DNA of 64,000 nucleotides, taken from Suillus spraguei (Eukaryota; Basidiomycota; Agaricomycetes; Boletales; Suillaceae). Shown here piece by piece: positions 34,114-45,134 of this stretch. Numbering within the stretch: the stretch's first letter is position 1; each line of letters opens with the position of its first letter. The notes under the pieces are model-generated. The model worked only from the letters and a program-made list of their open reading frames with translations, did not search any database and was not told the origin of the DNA. The translations under genes were made by a program, and so were the position numbers. Location of the stretch: the NCBI GenBank assembly GCA_016800925.1, contig JABCPU010000352.1, positions 1 to 64,000 of the forward strand, given 5' to 3'.

Positions 34114-35164
34114 CGGTAAGTGGCAGACGTAAGAAACAATCTGGGGATGCTGTGTAGCGGCTAGAGAGTAAATATGTACTGGACCTGGGATTTAATTGAA
34201 GAGGGGAAGTGATTTGATGTGCGTTTCGAGATTATTATCAGGAAGGCGTGCGGGTAGCTGGCTGATTGACACGAGGTTGCTAAATGCAGCAACGTTGACC
34301 TGATCGCGGGCGATAAAATTGAAGGAAACAGAGCGGCTGGCAGGATCCAAAACGAGAATTCTCACCTCATGTTGACAGGCCCGCCAACTGAGCGGTGACG
34401 GTTGTTCTTTAAGTACTTGGTCGATGCCGTGACAGTCCTGCCGTACAAGGGTCCAAGTGATTACTGTACTGGTCAGCATTGTGCTGTTCGCTTGACGCCT
34501 TCACCGCTTCTATGCTGTAACTACGATTCATTTGTGGAGAAAATGAGGTTGCCTCATGCTACAAGTTCGCAGGAATAGGGCAGGTGACCTTTCTGACTGC
34601 CACTGTACCGGTAGTATCTGGATCCATACTAATCTGCCTGGCAGTTCTCTGGTCAGCATCTGCCATCGATAGCCGACTGAACTATGCCAAACAGCTTCAA
34701 ACTAAACCTTGACATAGGAAGCGAGTGAGCTGTACTGGCCGGTTCCAACTTCATCGATTGCATCCCCCTCACGGCCACGCTTTTTGAGCGCTGTGATGAC
34801 TCAAAGTGAGTATTCTTGGCCCTTGGGAGAGATGAATCGGATGATCACGGGAAATGCGGTGTATCATCAGAAACGGGGCCCCAATACTTGCGTTATTAGG
34901 GTGGACTTGAAGACCACATATACGATGTTATCCAGATACACGCAGCAAGCGGTCAATTTGTTGTCTTCAAACAAGGCAGGATCACTGCTGCTCGTGACGT
35001 ATACATTGAAACCTCAACAGGCATGAGTCTCAAGAGATGCTACGTGGATTTAATGCCTACATGTCTGGCAGTGGATGTTCTACTCTCGTAGCGTGATGAC
35101 GCCACAGGAGCAAATACTGATAATCGATCGGTATGTAAGTAAATAAGCTACGACCCCGCGGATA
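34114..35164. other. Unassigned 1-kb region, possible unresolved gene on the minus strand
   Basis: A minus-strand frame at 34479-34192 (95 codons, MLTSTVITWTLVRQDCHGID) is open and moderately hydrophobic. Upstream on the same strand, candidate exon-like pieces carry plausible splice edges: about 35010-34880 (LFEDNKLTACCVYLDN), 34790-34710 (KKRGREGDAIDEVGTGQYSS) and about 34668-34580 (MADADQRTARQISMDPDTTG). I cannot join them into one frame or assign a family. Confidence 0.35.
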
Positions 35165-38100
35165 TCACGGTGGCGCAGGGACTTTAAATTTCTTATTAGT
35201 ATAGCCGGCCCCACCTCGACCCATTCCCAACCTTTTCCGCTTGATTCCAGTCGCAATCGGTCCGGCTTCCATTGGCATTGGTGCATTTGACTGCAAACGT
35301 TCTGATCGCGAACGTACAGCCTGAGATTCCACATTGGCTGGAAGGATGAGTGAAACCGAATGGTAGGCGCGCGTCGGATCTGCTGGCGTCAACTTGACTG
35401 GCTTGGTCATAACTCGATCCGATCGCTTGGTTTCAGCTATAGCTGTTTCAGTGGCTTCCGTCGACACTGTTGTGCATGATTGTGGACGATGTACAGTTGG
35501 CTGGGCTGAAGATTCCACCTTGGCTCGACGACAGGATGCAGAAAGTCGAACTGATTGGTTGACCAAACTGTCCGTCGGGTTTACTGGCGTCGACTTGGGC
35601 CGCTCCGCATGGGACGCTGGATGGGAAACTTTGACAGCAGTTGAAGTTGCATCTCCACACAACCCAGCTCGTACACCTACAGCATCACGACGTGAGCTCT
35701 AATCAAACAACCATGCAAGGAACTGACTCTGAAACACGGGCACGTAATCAGCAGGAATGTCTCTCGTAATAGGAGGCGGGGGAGTGGGTTGATTCTCTGG
35801 ATTTCCATCAACGTTAGTATGGCTCAAGTGAATCTGTCTTGCGGTCAAATTACTAAGAAGGAATTAGTCGCAATCCTCAAGACTTGTCAAGCGGACAATA
35901 ACGCACAACGTTGTCATTCGTCGCTTCACCTCCAGTTCATCAGGCATGCGTGACCCTCTATCTAGAATTCTTGCGATAAGACGAAGATCTTGAGTGGAGT
36001 GCGTATGGGGCATGTCGGAGAACAACGGCTAGAGAGAAAAGAAACCAACTTTGGGCACGGTGTCGTTCGATCGTTTCACGGAAATATCTTACCGGACACC
36101 TGGAATGGATTTTAGAGATGAATTCAGACAGGTCTCTGGATTTGAAAACGCCAGCGACCTTGCGCTTTGACGTGTGCGTCAGGTAAAGTGATGTCCGCGC
36201 TCGAGTACATGCAACATATAGAAGGCGTCTGTTTGATCTCGTCAGGACGGATAGAGGTATAATTTGATAGGCTTGCCTTTCTTCATGAATGTCGTCTGAT
36301 CGGTAAAAAGGGAATGTCCCATGTTCCACTGATAAATTTATGAATGGGAAGAAACAGCACAAGGGAGGTTGCAAACCTGCTGGGACAAAAACAACTGGCC
36401 ATTCAAGGCCCTTTGCAGCATGACAAGTTGCAATAGACACCTTCTGTTGCAAATAATAATAATGAGTAATCGAAATTTTAACCTCGAAAGACGAACCTCG
36501 TCATCGTTTTCATTTGACTGGTCACCTGCGGATGACAGCATCGATGCTTGCAAGAATTGCCTTAGTGGAGTATCTCTGTGCAGTTGGTTAAAAGCTATGT
36601 CCAAAAAGAAGTAAAACAATATAAATTACTGTAACGATGACTCGTCTCCATCGATGACAGGAACGTTTGAGGTGTCAGCAGTGGCGTCACTCGCGAAGTT
36701 GATCAGTTCTTGAACGTTCTCCCATCGTGTATCCCAGTCAGGTTGCGACTTGTTCAGGTGTTCTTGGTACCCGATGAGCTCGATCAACTTGCTAATCAAC
36801 TGGGCTGGTTCCATTCCATCAATGGCAGATGATTTCAGTGACCGTATAACATCCACAAAGGATTGGACCTTGCGCTTCACAGACGGTTTGAGATCCGGAA
36901 TTACGGAGTCGTGGATGCGTTCGACAAGAGTCAGTGGTGAGATTCTGAGTGTCTGTGCTCGTGAAAGAATTTCCCCAAGGGACTACCAGCGGTGGATAAG
37001 CCAACGAAACACCAATTGATTGTAATCGGCCCTCACCTTGTCTCCGATTCCTCGTGAAGGAATGTTGATAGCGCGAGAAAATGCTGGCTCGAAGTGTGGA
37101 TTGTCCACGAGCTGGAGGTATGCCAAGATATCTTTGATCTAAGCAATTGGTCATCGTGTCATGACCCAAAGGGACGCGCAGGCTCAGCTAATCGCTTACT
37201 TCTGCCCGTTCGAAGAACTGATGTCCACCTAGCATCCGATTGGGGATACCTTCCTTTTGAAGCGCGTTCTCAATTGTTCTGGATATGGCATTGAAACGTA
37301 CTACCAACGGTTTGTAAATAGTTCGAGCGTTGTGAAGTAGGGACGTACGAAGCACCGCGAAGTCTCCGAAACCTAACATCCCTCCTGATTGTGCTATCAT
37401 GCGGTTGATCTCCCACGCAATGAAAGCGGCTTCGTCATGTTCTGTAGGGAATGAACGGAGCATTGGAAGAGGCCCAAGCGGATGATCTGTATGCAGAGTT
37501 TTTGCAATCCGGGATGTATCTGTGAAAATGTTGGTAAAATATTTTCTACGTCTGCACAACTCACCTTGCGAGATAATGGCGAGGCTCGTTGCAAGGATAG
37601 ATCCCGCTGAACGGTAATTTTGCTCAAGCATTATCTGCGCTACGTTCGGGAAGTCTAAGAAAGGTATGAGATTTGTCAAATGCATGGCTATATGCGTTGC
37701 CTCTATCTTACCATTTTGCATCTTGCCAAGATTTGTAACATCTGCAGATCGCCAACCGTATACTATATAGTTGCGGATTAGATCAAGGTCAGACGGTATC
37801 AACAGCCAAAGCGTACTTGACTGATCAGGATCACCAACAACCGTCACACAACGACTGGCAGCAGCAATACAACACATGAGCTCGTACTGGACTGCATTGG
37901 TGTCTTGGCTTTTGTAATTATGGATGAGCCTTGATCAACAATAAGGGACGAAAGCTCACAATTCGTCGACAAGTATATGCTGACACCATGCAGCATATCT
38001 TGGGTGCCGTGAGAAAAGCCTGACGCCAAAGAGAAGGAGGTCGTCAAAGTCTAAACTATTACTTTGTCGCAAAGTCTTCTCATAGTCGCGGTATATCTCT

Positions 38101-38783
38101 GCAAAGACACGCTGGAAATCTTCGTTCGTCGACTTTGAGGAAGCAGCTTTGCTTGAAACATGTCGACTTTCTTTGCGTGGCATAACATCTTCCGGAGTTT
38201 CTCCCTTGGACTTGGCGCGAGAAATCAATGAACAGAGAGTACTGGCATTCACTTGAATGTCTTTGGACGAGAGGAAATCGCTGTAAGGCTTCAACAATTT
38301 CGTCACAGTTCGCTTGCTACGATATATTTCAGCACAATATGACTGCATCATTTCGGCGACGTACCTCTCGTCAGAATCACATATAGTGAAGTTCCCGTCG
38401 AGGCCCACCGATGTCCCATGTTTCCGCAGAAAGAGGGCACAGATCGCATGGAAAGTTCCCAATTTCACCTTATTAACGCTATCTTTGCCAATGAGCTTGA
38501 AGAGACGCGCTCGCATTTCGTTAGCCGCCTTGTTGGTGAACGTAACAGCGCATATAGACGATGGGTCCATCCCATGGTGCAATATCATGTAGGCGATTCG
38601 TGATGTCAGAACTTTTGTCTTGCCACTTCCCGGGCCTGCTAATATTTGGAGCGGTGAGTCTGGACGATAAGTCACACCTGTTCAAATCGGACAATTTAGT
38701 GCGCAAATAATGCTACAGGAAGCAACTTGAAACACACATCTAGTCTGAGCAGAGTTGAGAGATTTGAGAAGGTCTTCCGCCAT
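35165..38783 (-). CDS. SRS2: Srs2-type ATP-dependent DNA helicase (UvrD/SF1)
   Basis: A superfamily 1A 3'-5' helicase that removes Rad51 filaments and restrains recombination. The start MAEDLLKSLNSAQTR at 38783 is followed by an intron and LQILAGPGSGKTKVLTSRIA (Walker A). Motif Ia is TFTNKAANEMR, then GTFHAICALFLRKHG. The Walker B HILVDEFQDTN is split by a GTGAGC...AAAAG intron near 37955. Motif III is VTVVGDPDQS, motif IV MLEQNYRSAGSIL, motif V region TCHAAKGLEWPVVFVPA and motif VI RLLYVACTRARTSLYL. The last 165 codons are Ser/Thr/Pro-rich and disordered, ending in GMGRGGAGYTNKKFKVPAP, a tail pattern I associate with fungal Srs2. About a dozen short introns interrupt it; I did not resolve every boundary between 35.7 and 37.2 kb. 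Confidence 0.88.
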
Positions 38784-39230
38784 CTTCGTTTCTTCACTGA
38801 AGAGTACAGGATAATTCGTTAAAGTGTGAGCAGTTGAGCATGCGTAAACATGTGCAATATAGGAGTGTGCAACGCGTGCGGAGTAGACAAAGCCATGTCA
38901 TTGATGCGTCTGTGGCGGTCACATCAGTCACGTGTTTCGATGAACCACTTATATCACAACTTATAATCACTATCCCATATTCACGTGATATGTCGCGCGT
39001 ACTGACATGAAAGATGAGCCTCATCACGCTAGAATCATTAGAGTCATCGAGAGTCTTTAAGCGAGGTTCATCGTGGCCTGATCCAACTTCTGGTGCTGTG
39101 ATGTCCCACAGAATCATACATTAGTCGGCGAGCATAGTACAACTTCAGCATGCATTCTGAGTCTATTATTTATTCGATGTCTTTTTTGTGTAGAAATATA
39201 GGGGAATACTTTCCTACATGAAGCAACTAT
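38784..39230. other. Intergenic spacer upstream of the helicase gene
   Basis: About 450 bp between the 5' end of the helicase gene and the 3' end of the aminotransferase gene, both on the minus strand. It should hold the helicase promoter. No coding similarity recognised. Confidence 0.5.
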
Positions 39231-41060
39231 TTATTGCTTCGCAAACTTCACTACTTTCTGACACGCGTCTTTGAGAGCATTGGCGAGAACTTCGAAATCC
39301 GAAATCTGATTTTTACCGGTAAGAACCAAGAAGATCATATCTTTACGAACAGGTTCTTACCTCGTTCCATACCTGTGCGCTACACCTTGTCCACCATTTC
39401 CCATTGTGGTAGTAATGAGCGGCATACGCGTTCCACTCAACTAACAAAGTATTTAGCAGCAGGGAATGAACTTCATCTGAATATTTGATGTCGCCAGGAA
39501 TAGGCAGTTCCACGTTGACCTGACCAGGGAACATGACACGCGGGAAAAGAAGCAGAACAATGCATTTACACACCATGTTCAAAGTTAGCTCACCGTCAGG
39601 GTCCATCACGCTGGTTCCCAAGAGACTTGCTAGATGCTTTCCGCCTGCGATTGCGAGATTGTGAGTGTATTCGTTTATCTTGTGCTCGCCACCAAGCCAT
39701 TCTCTAAAATCCAAGGCTAATCACAGTCAGAACGGTAATGTTAATGACGACTTCGCACCAACCTGCATTTATACTCAATAATGGAACATAATCTATGGTT
39801 CCCGTCCCTAGTAATCAATGAGACATGAGCGTTCGAAATCGTGTAGTCCAGTTTATTCGGCATAACTAACATGCAAAAAGATTCACAAATTGTTGTGGGC
39901 CATCGTAGTGCTCATCTTGAGGTGAGTGATAAGTGTGTGGAGTGGGTATAGGAGATTTGATAACGTGATGATTTCTAGTAAGTCTCATTAGACGTCGATA
40001 GTTGAGCAAGTTTGGGGCATACCGTTTGGGAACATAAAGGACTGCACAGCCTCTCTTCGCAAATAGCCATTTGTGACAGTTCTGTTTAGCTCGATTGGTC
40101 AAGAACAGTGTATGACGAGGTGGAGACGACGAACTAACCGATACCCAAAAGTCAGGCTTCGCCTCCGATAAGTTAATATCTACCTCCTGGCCAATGGAAT
40201 GTGCAGCATCGACTAACGACCAAACACCTACATCCTTGCAAATGGCCACCATTTCTTTCCAAGGAAGACGCGCGCCGGGATTGGATACGATGGCGTCTAC
40301 TACAGCAACGACCTTGCGAGTCTGTTTGAGATCATTCCCTTCTGAGGTCACTTGACGGAGATGTTCTCGCCAACTCTCCAGTATCTCCGCATGTGAGGTA
40401 GGGAACTTAAGATTGAATGTAGACACCTGTGGGTGTGGTGGGATATCTCCGAGATACCTGATCGCTTGGGATACAGAACCGTAAGTTGTGGTAGCTGTTT
40501 TGTGAGGGAAGGGGTAATATGAGTGAGAGAACTTCAATGTAGTGACTCTTAACTCACTCCCGATAATAACATCCCCTTCATTCCACTCGAAATTGCGGAG
40601 AACCGTGGCTATACCGTGTGACGTATTATTCACCAAGACACACTCATCGGTCTCTGCGCCTATCAACTTGGCCACTCGGGTACGAGCCTCATTCCAGTGG
40701 TGAATGCACTCTATGCGCAAGAATTTGTCTGGGTTGGCTTCGACACGAGCGGAAATTTATCACATGCAACTCTAACTGGCATGGGTAATGAACCATATGA
40801 ACCTTCAAATGCGTCAGTCATGAATCAAGGCACGGTATGAAGTTTGAATTCTATGGATAGAACTCACCATGGTTGAGGTTGACATAAGATGGGTCAAACT
40901 CAAAGAGCTTGTGCATTGCGTGCCCAAACGAAGGCGGGGCATGCTTGCCTAGCTCCGCATCAGTAGTCGACGTGCTAGGGGCTAACTCGGAGGACAAAGG
41001 AGTCTTCATCTCAGTCATTACGTCCGTGGGCGCCAGTGGCAAGTAGGCACAGTTCAGCAT
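39231..41060 (-). CDS. Class V PLP-dependent aminotransferase, isopenicillin-N-epimerase-like
   Basis: A fold-type I PLP enzyme related to fungal isopenicillin N epimerase/cysteine desulfurase-like proteins. The start is ATG 41060 or 41018 (MTEMKTPLSS). Exon 1 ends in FDPSYVNLNHG; exon 2 opens SYGSLPMPVRVACDKF. Further on come LVNNTSHGIATVLRN, the PLP-ring Asp in SLVDAAHSIGQ, and the Schiff-base Lys in NCHKWLFAKRG. Two introns leave the frame open when unspliced: one ends before TTTYGSVSQAI, and a 54-nt one (GTTAGT...ACAG) sits between FWVS and NCHKW. Later exons give TIDYVPLLSINA, LDFREWLGGEHKINEY and the C-terminal VLANALKDACQKVVKFAKQ, ending at 39231. Near 40750 a one-base loss shifts DKFP out of frame with ARVEANPDKFLRIE; it is either a mutation or a sequence error. 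Confidence 0.82.
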
Positions 41061-41454
41061 GCACCCACGCTTTGAAGCTACCAGCGTGACTCAGCGTGAG
41101 AGCACCAATAGACCTAGCCAGGAACGGGCGGATAAGGATCACCGTGACGAGTCGCCGAAAACCCGACGTAGCCTCTGCCAGATTGTCATGGTGATCGCTC
41201 ATGAAAACGTGAATAAATTATGTAGCATACAGTGCGCACTGCGGCAGTAATGAAATCGAGTAGGACAATGCAGGAGCTTGCACAGCGGTGTAGAATTAGC
41301 GTACAACATACAATTGAGTAATAGGCAGAGGAGTGCAGCAGTCTAACTAAGCAGTTGGGACCAACTTGGGAGAACGAGAAACCGAAAGCAACGATAAGCA
41401 TCCGAGAAGAGACAGGGCTCAGGGAAAGCAGTGAAGCGAGCTGACGCAGGAGAG
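41061..41454. other. Intergenic spacer between tandem minus-strand genes
   Basis: About 390 bp with no recognised gene. It lies upstream of the aminotransferase start and downstream of the HMG-like gene. Confidence 0.5.
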
Positions 41455-41837
41455 TTATGTGCTGAGACCATTCAAGTTGGCTATGAATTCAACTACGTTT
41501 GCCTTAGCCTGCACAATTGAGATGGGCACAACACTCGACACGATGGCGAGCAAAAACTTACAGCATCGACAAGCTTGGAGCGAGAGGCATAAGCTTCCTT
41601 CTGTTCGGCCGAAAGGCTGTTCCAGTGTGCGGCGAACTCAGCAATAGTACCTGTCTTGTGCTCGGCCTGCCATTCAATACCGCAGAGATTTCGTGCTGTC
41701 GTCGAGTCCGAACTGGGCTTGAAGATATTGTTGGGATTCGTTGGCGTTCTTTTCTTCTTTCCAGGCTGGACGATAACTCCTGTAGACGAAGATGCGGATG
41801 TTTCCATGCTCGACCCTGGATCACTAGTACCGGCCAT
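41455..41837 (-). CDS. Small HMG-box-like protein (109 aa)
   Basis: Exons 41837-41562 and 41508-41455 give 330 nt in frame across a 53-nt intron (GTAAGT...GCAG). The N-terminal 35 residues are Ser/Thr-rich, then PGKKKRTPTNPNN. The region EFAAHWNSLSAEQKEAYASR resembles the second and third helices of an HMG box, where W and the LS.EEK.Y pattern are typical. The first helix is poorly conserved and the whole is shorter than a standard 70-residue box plus tails. It may bind DNA; this is weak evidence. An upstream exon ending at an acceptor near 41877 is possible (LLERIPPLTTP is open). Confidence 0.55.
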
Positions 41838-42329
41838 CGGTGTTGTTAGCGGCGGAATCCTTTCGAGCAAGCCTGCAATTGGGAGTATAGTTTAGATTGC
41901 TAGTGACAAAATTAGGATCAAATAGACTAGACTGTCAGTCAGGTAATAGACCGTAGACTCGAGATCAGCTTCGTTTGTAGCGCCTGTATAGACCACTCGA
42001 TCAAGAAATAATGTTTAGAGCAAAGTATGGAAAGCAGGATGGCCCTGCTTTCCATAATATCAACAAATTCTCATCAGACTCACGTCACTACTTGATCAAT
42101 CATCAAACTGCAAGTAAACTATGTAGTAACCCATGACCATGGCTTCTACCTTATCTTATCGGCAGCTCTACTATCTAGTCACCTGGTAAACTGTTTAATG
42201 ATCGCTTCTCCCTTATCAGCTGAAGCGTGCAGGCGGTCGTCCCATTCCTCGATCCAGTCCATATTGACTGATCTCTCTAAGGTGAAGAATAACATCGGAC
42301 CTCCATCTTCAACCTTCATTCCTTCGAGA

Positions 42330-43086
42330 ATGGTATCCGCATTTTTCTATGGCACGTTGATGCATCCAGAAATATTGAAGCGAGTTACTGGGAACGACGG
42401 CAGTCAACTTCAAATGTGCCCTGCTCTCTTGCTGGTTAGTCTGCCAGGAAACCTTACGAAGCATCGCCCTGATACATACCTATTCTAGGATTACACCAGA
42501 CACCAGGTCAAGGTGAATGATGTTGTTTCTTCCCGCTAGCATTTTGACATAGCACGCAGAAAGAATGAGGATTACCCTGGGATCTTGCCGTACTCGCAAA
42601 GTCGAGCGATGTTCGATCATGACCTCAATTCGGAGGAGAAATCGGTACGAGGTTCTCTGGTAACCGGTCTATCGGACGAAGATGTCCGACTCCTTGATGT
42701 CTTTGAAGGAGATGTGAGTCCTGCGAGTCACTTTTGTGATACAAATTAACCCCTCCTCGAAGCAATACACAAGAGAGTTGGTGTCTGTATACCCATTAGG
42801 ACCGCTGGCTAACATACGGGACATACTACCGATTGAGGTTAAGTCTCTAGTGCCCGCGACGCCTCCATCGATCCCTATGCTGTCCGAATTGGCGAACCCT
42901 GTAGAGGCAGCTACCTATGTATGGTGCCTTCCATCTTCAGAACTCCGGGCGCAGCCATGGGCGTTTGAAGAGTTCGTGAAGCTTAACGCGTGGAAGTGGA
43001 TCGGGGCAGGTTCTACTGACAACAAGGATTATAACGAGGTGGATAGAAGGAGGGCTATGGAGGGTATTATTAAAGCAAGAAGTTAA
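42330..43086 (+). CDS. AIG2-like/gamma-glutamylcyclotransferase-fold protein
   Basis: The start MVSAFFYGTLMHPEILKRV carries the family's FYGTLM...L motif. A 24-nt second exon (42489-42512, DYTRHQVK) follows a GTTAGT...CTAG intron. Exon 3 is NEDYPGILPY, and the conserved acid is in RLLDVFEGD. The last exon begins QYTRELVSVYP and ends at 43086 (RRRAMEGIIKARS). The GGCT-like fold binds gamma-glutamyl compounds. Plant AIG2 and fungal relatives have uncertain substrates, so I do not name a reaction. All introns are short GT-AG, and the frame is intact by eye. Confidence 0.82.
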
Positions 43087-43191
43087 GCTTTTGAAAATAC
43101 TTGAAGCACTTGCATAAGCAGTAGTCGGTCAAACCAATCGTTGAAAAGTTCCACGGCTGTTACAAACACACGTCCATGAGTTGACGGTGAG

Positions 43192-44694
43192 ATGTCTATA
43201 TGGTCAGGGGACAGTCTCAGGACTTGTTTTTCATTTGTAGTCCTTGCATTCTTTCTGACTTTTGTGTTTGTTGCCGGAGTCCTCCAAGAAGTCAAAAAAA
43301 ATCACGCCTTCAATCAAAAGATTGGTAGGTCCTTGGTCTGAATCAACTACTGCTGTACCGTAGACTCACTTCATCGAAGACTTCCCGGACTTTGGCCACT
43401 ATGACGGAAATTTTATAAAGAAAATTCCTGACAGTGTGCTTCCCACAGGTCTGTAATTGTATCATGGTACCAAGTACAAGAGACTTACAATCGTAGTCAG
43501 ACGACCAAGGGAAACGCATAATCGTAATCGGAGACATACATGGCATGAATGACTCATTGACGTGAGTTCCGGCTGTCCAGTCATTGACAAAATTACTAAC
43601 ATTCTTTGACTGGGACAGGAATTTACTTGACGAAATACACTACAACTCGGAAAGAGATTCGCTTATTCACGTCGGAGACCTAGTGACAAAGGCGACTGTT
43701 CACGACTCCATTGACGCGTTGTCATTCATGTCATCCAATAGAATCTTGGGCGTCAGAGGGAACAATGACCAAAAAGTGATCGAATGGCGAGCTTGGATGA
43801 ACTGGATACTATCTCGTCCGGGAGGTCAGGAATGGCTTTCTGCCATGGACAAGCGATGGCCTGACCTCGACGGGGACAAGCAACTCGAGAGAGCAGAGCT
43901 TGAAAACTGGGTCGAGACGAGCAAGTACGCAAGCTGGAAGAAGTTAGTGCCTATCGACTGGCATCCGTTGGGTAAACATTACAGGGTCGCTCGTGCTGTG
44001 TCTCCCGGACTCTTCGAATATCTAAGTTCGTTACCCCTCGTGCTTCATTCTCCAACTAGCCACGTGGTCTTCGTCCACGCCGGTCTGTTATCTTCCCACC
44101 CAAAGCTCCAGGCTTCCAACCCTAAACAGCCTCTTTCCCATTGGCCTCCCGTGGATGACCAACATGATGTTGCAAAGCTACGTAATCAACAGGAGCTTGC
44201 AGTCCTCGTAGAGATTCCCGAAAACAAAGATCCGTGGACCGTGACGAACATAAAAGCGTCACCGATAAAGGAGTTGTATCTTCCAGTTCCCGAAAGGGAA
44301 CTCCCTGGTCGCAACTGTGGAACGAAGCAATGTCAAAATGCTGGGAAATTCGAGTGCGAATGTGGGTGAAGCATACCAGCCAACCTCACTTACATGTTAT
44401 CCATTCACTGTCGTCTACGGACATGCTGCAAGCCGTGGGTTAGATATCAAGCGGTGGTCAATCGGTCTGGACACTGGTTGTGTGAGTCACACAAATATCA
44501 TGCTTTCATGATTTGTCTGATGTCACCCGCAGGCGTACGGCCGTCGGTTGTCAGCTATTGTCCTCGATAGAAGATCTTTCTCTTCTGCTACATACCAATT
44601 TAGGAATAACTCACATGCACGAGGCTCTCACTCACAAGAGATCGATTTCGGAGACAATGGACAAGCGCGCATTGTTAGTGTATCATGTGCATAA
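43192..44694 (+). pseudogene. Ppn2-like calcineurin-fold metallophosphatase, copy 1 (frameshifted)
   Basis: Members of this group, such as yeast Ppn2, are single-pass vacuolar-membrane metal-dependent polyphosphatases or phosphatases. Residues about 15-33 form one membrane helix (FVVLAFFLTFVFVAGVL). Metal-binding motifs are GDIHGMND (43530), HVGDLVTKA (43670), GVRGNNDQ (43755) and FVHAGLL (44080); YGHAASRGLD with the terminal SIGLDTGC lies near 44420. The frame breaks twice: at an A4 run (44252-44255) and at about 44337-44345, each needing one extra base to match the intact paralogue at 52540-54132. The last exon (AYGRRLSAIVLDRR) ends at 44694. Probably a recent pseudogene unless the two gaps are sequence errors. 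Confidence 0.8.
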
Positions 44695-45134
44695 TTTTCT
44701 CACTAATTCTTCATTCAGCTTACTCTGGCGAAGGTAAGCCATTCGAATTTCGAAGCATTTGGATTGTACTTGAAAAAAAGATAATGCAGAATAGATTTAT
44801 GATTTCATACTTTATGATTCCATGAGATGAGTAGAAGTGATAGTGGCAAGGAACAGATCAATGTAGCTAGAATACGAGTGAGGGCAAGACTTCGAGAAGG
44901 ACACTTTCGTAGGAGCATTCTGACGTACTTTGGAGCGGGGATCTGAGTATGGAATTCGCTCACTGATGTATCATACATTATTGCGTTATTATGACATGGT
45001 AGCCCGGTTCGACGTCCATGGGTGCTAGCGCCGGGCTGCGCGTCAACGGCTCAACAGCCCGAAGTGAAGATGAGAGAACAAGGTGTCACCTCATGGACTA
45101 GATATCATAGAACACGGGGCGACATCAGCTGTGG
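44695..45134. other. Intergenic spacer between convergent genes
   Basis: About 440 bp between the phosphatase (plus) and NACHT (minus) stops. No gene recognised. Confidence 0.55.
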
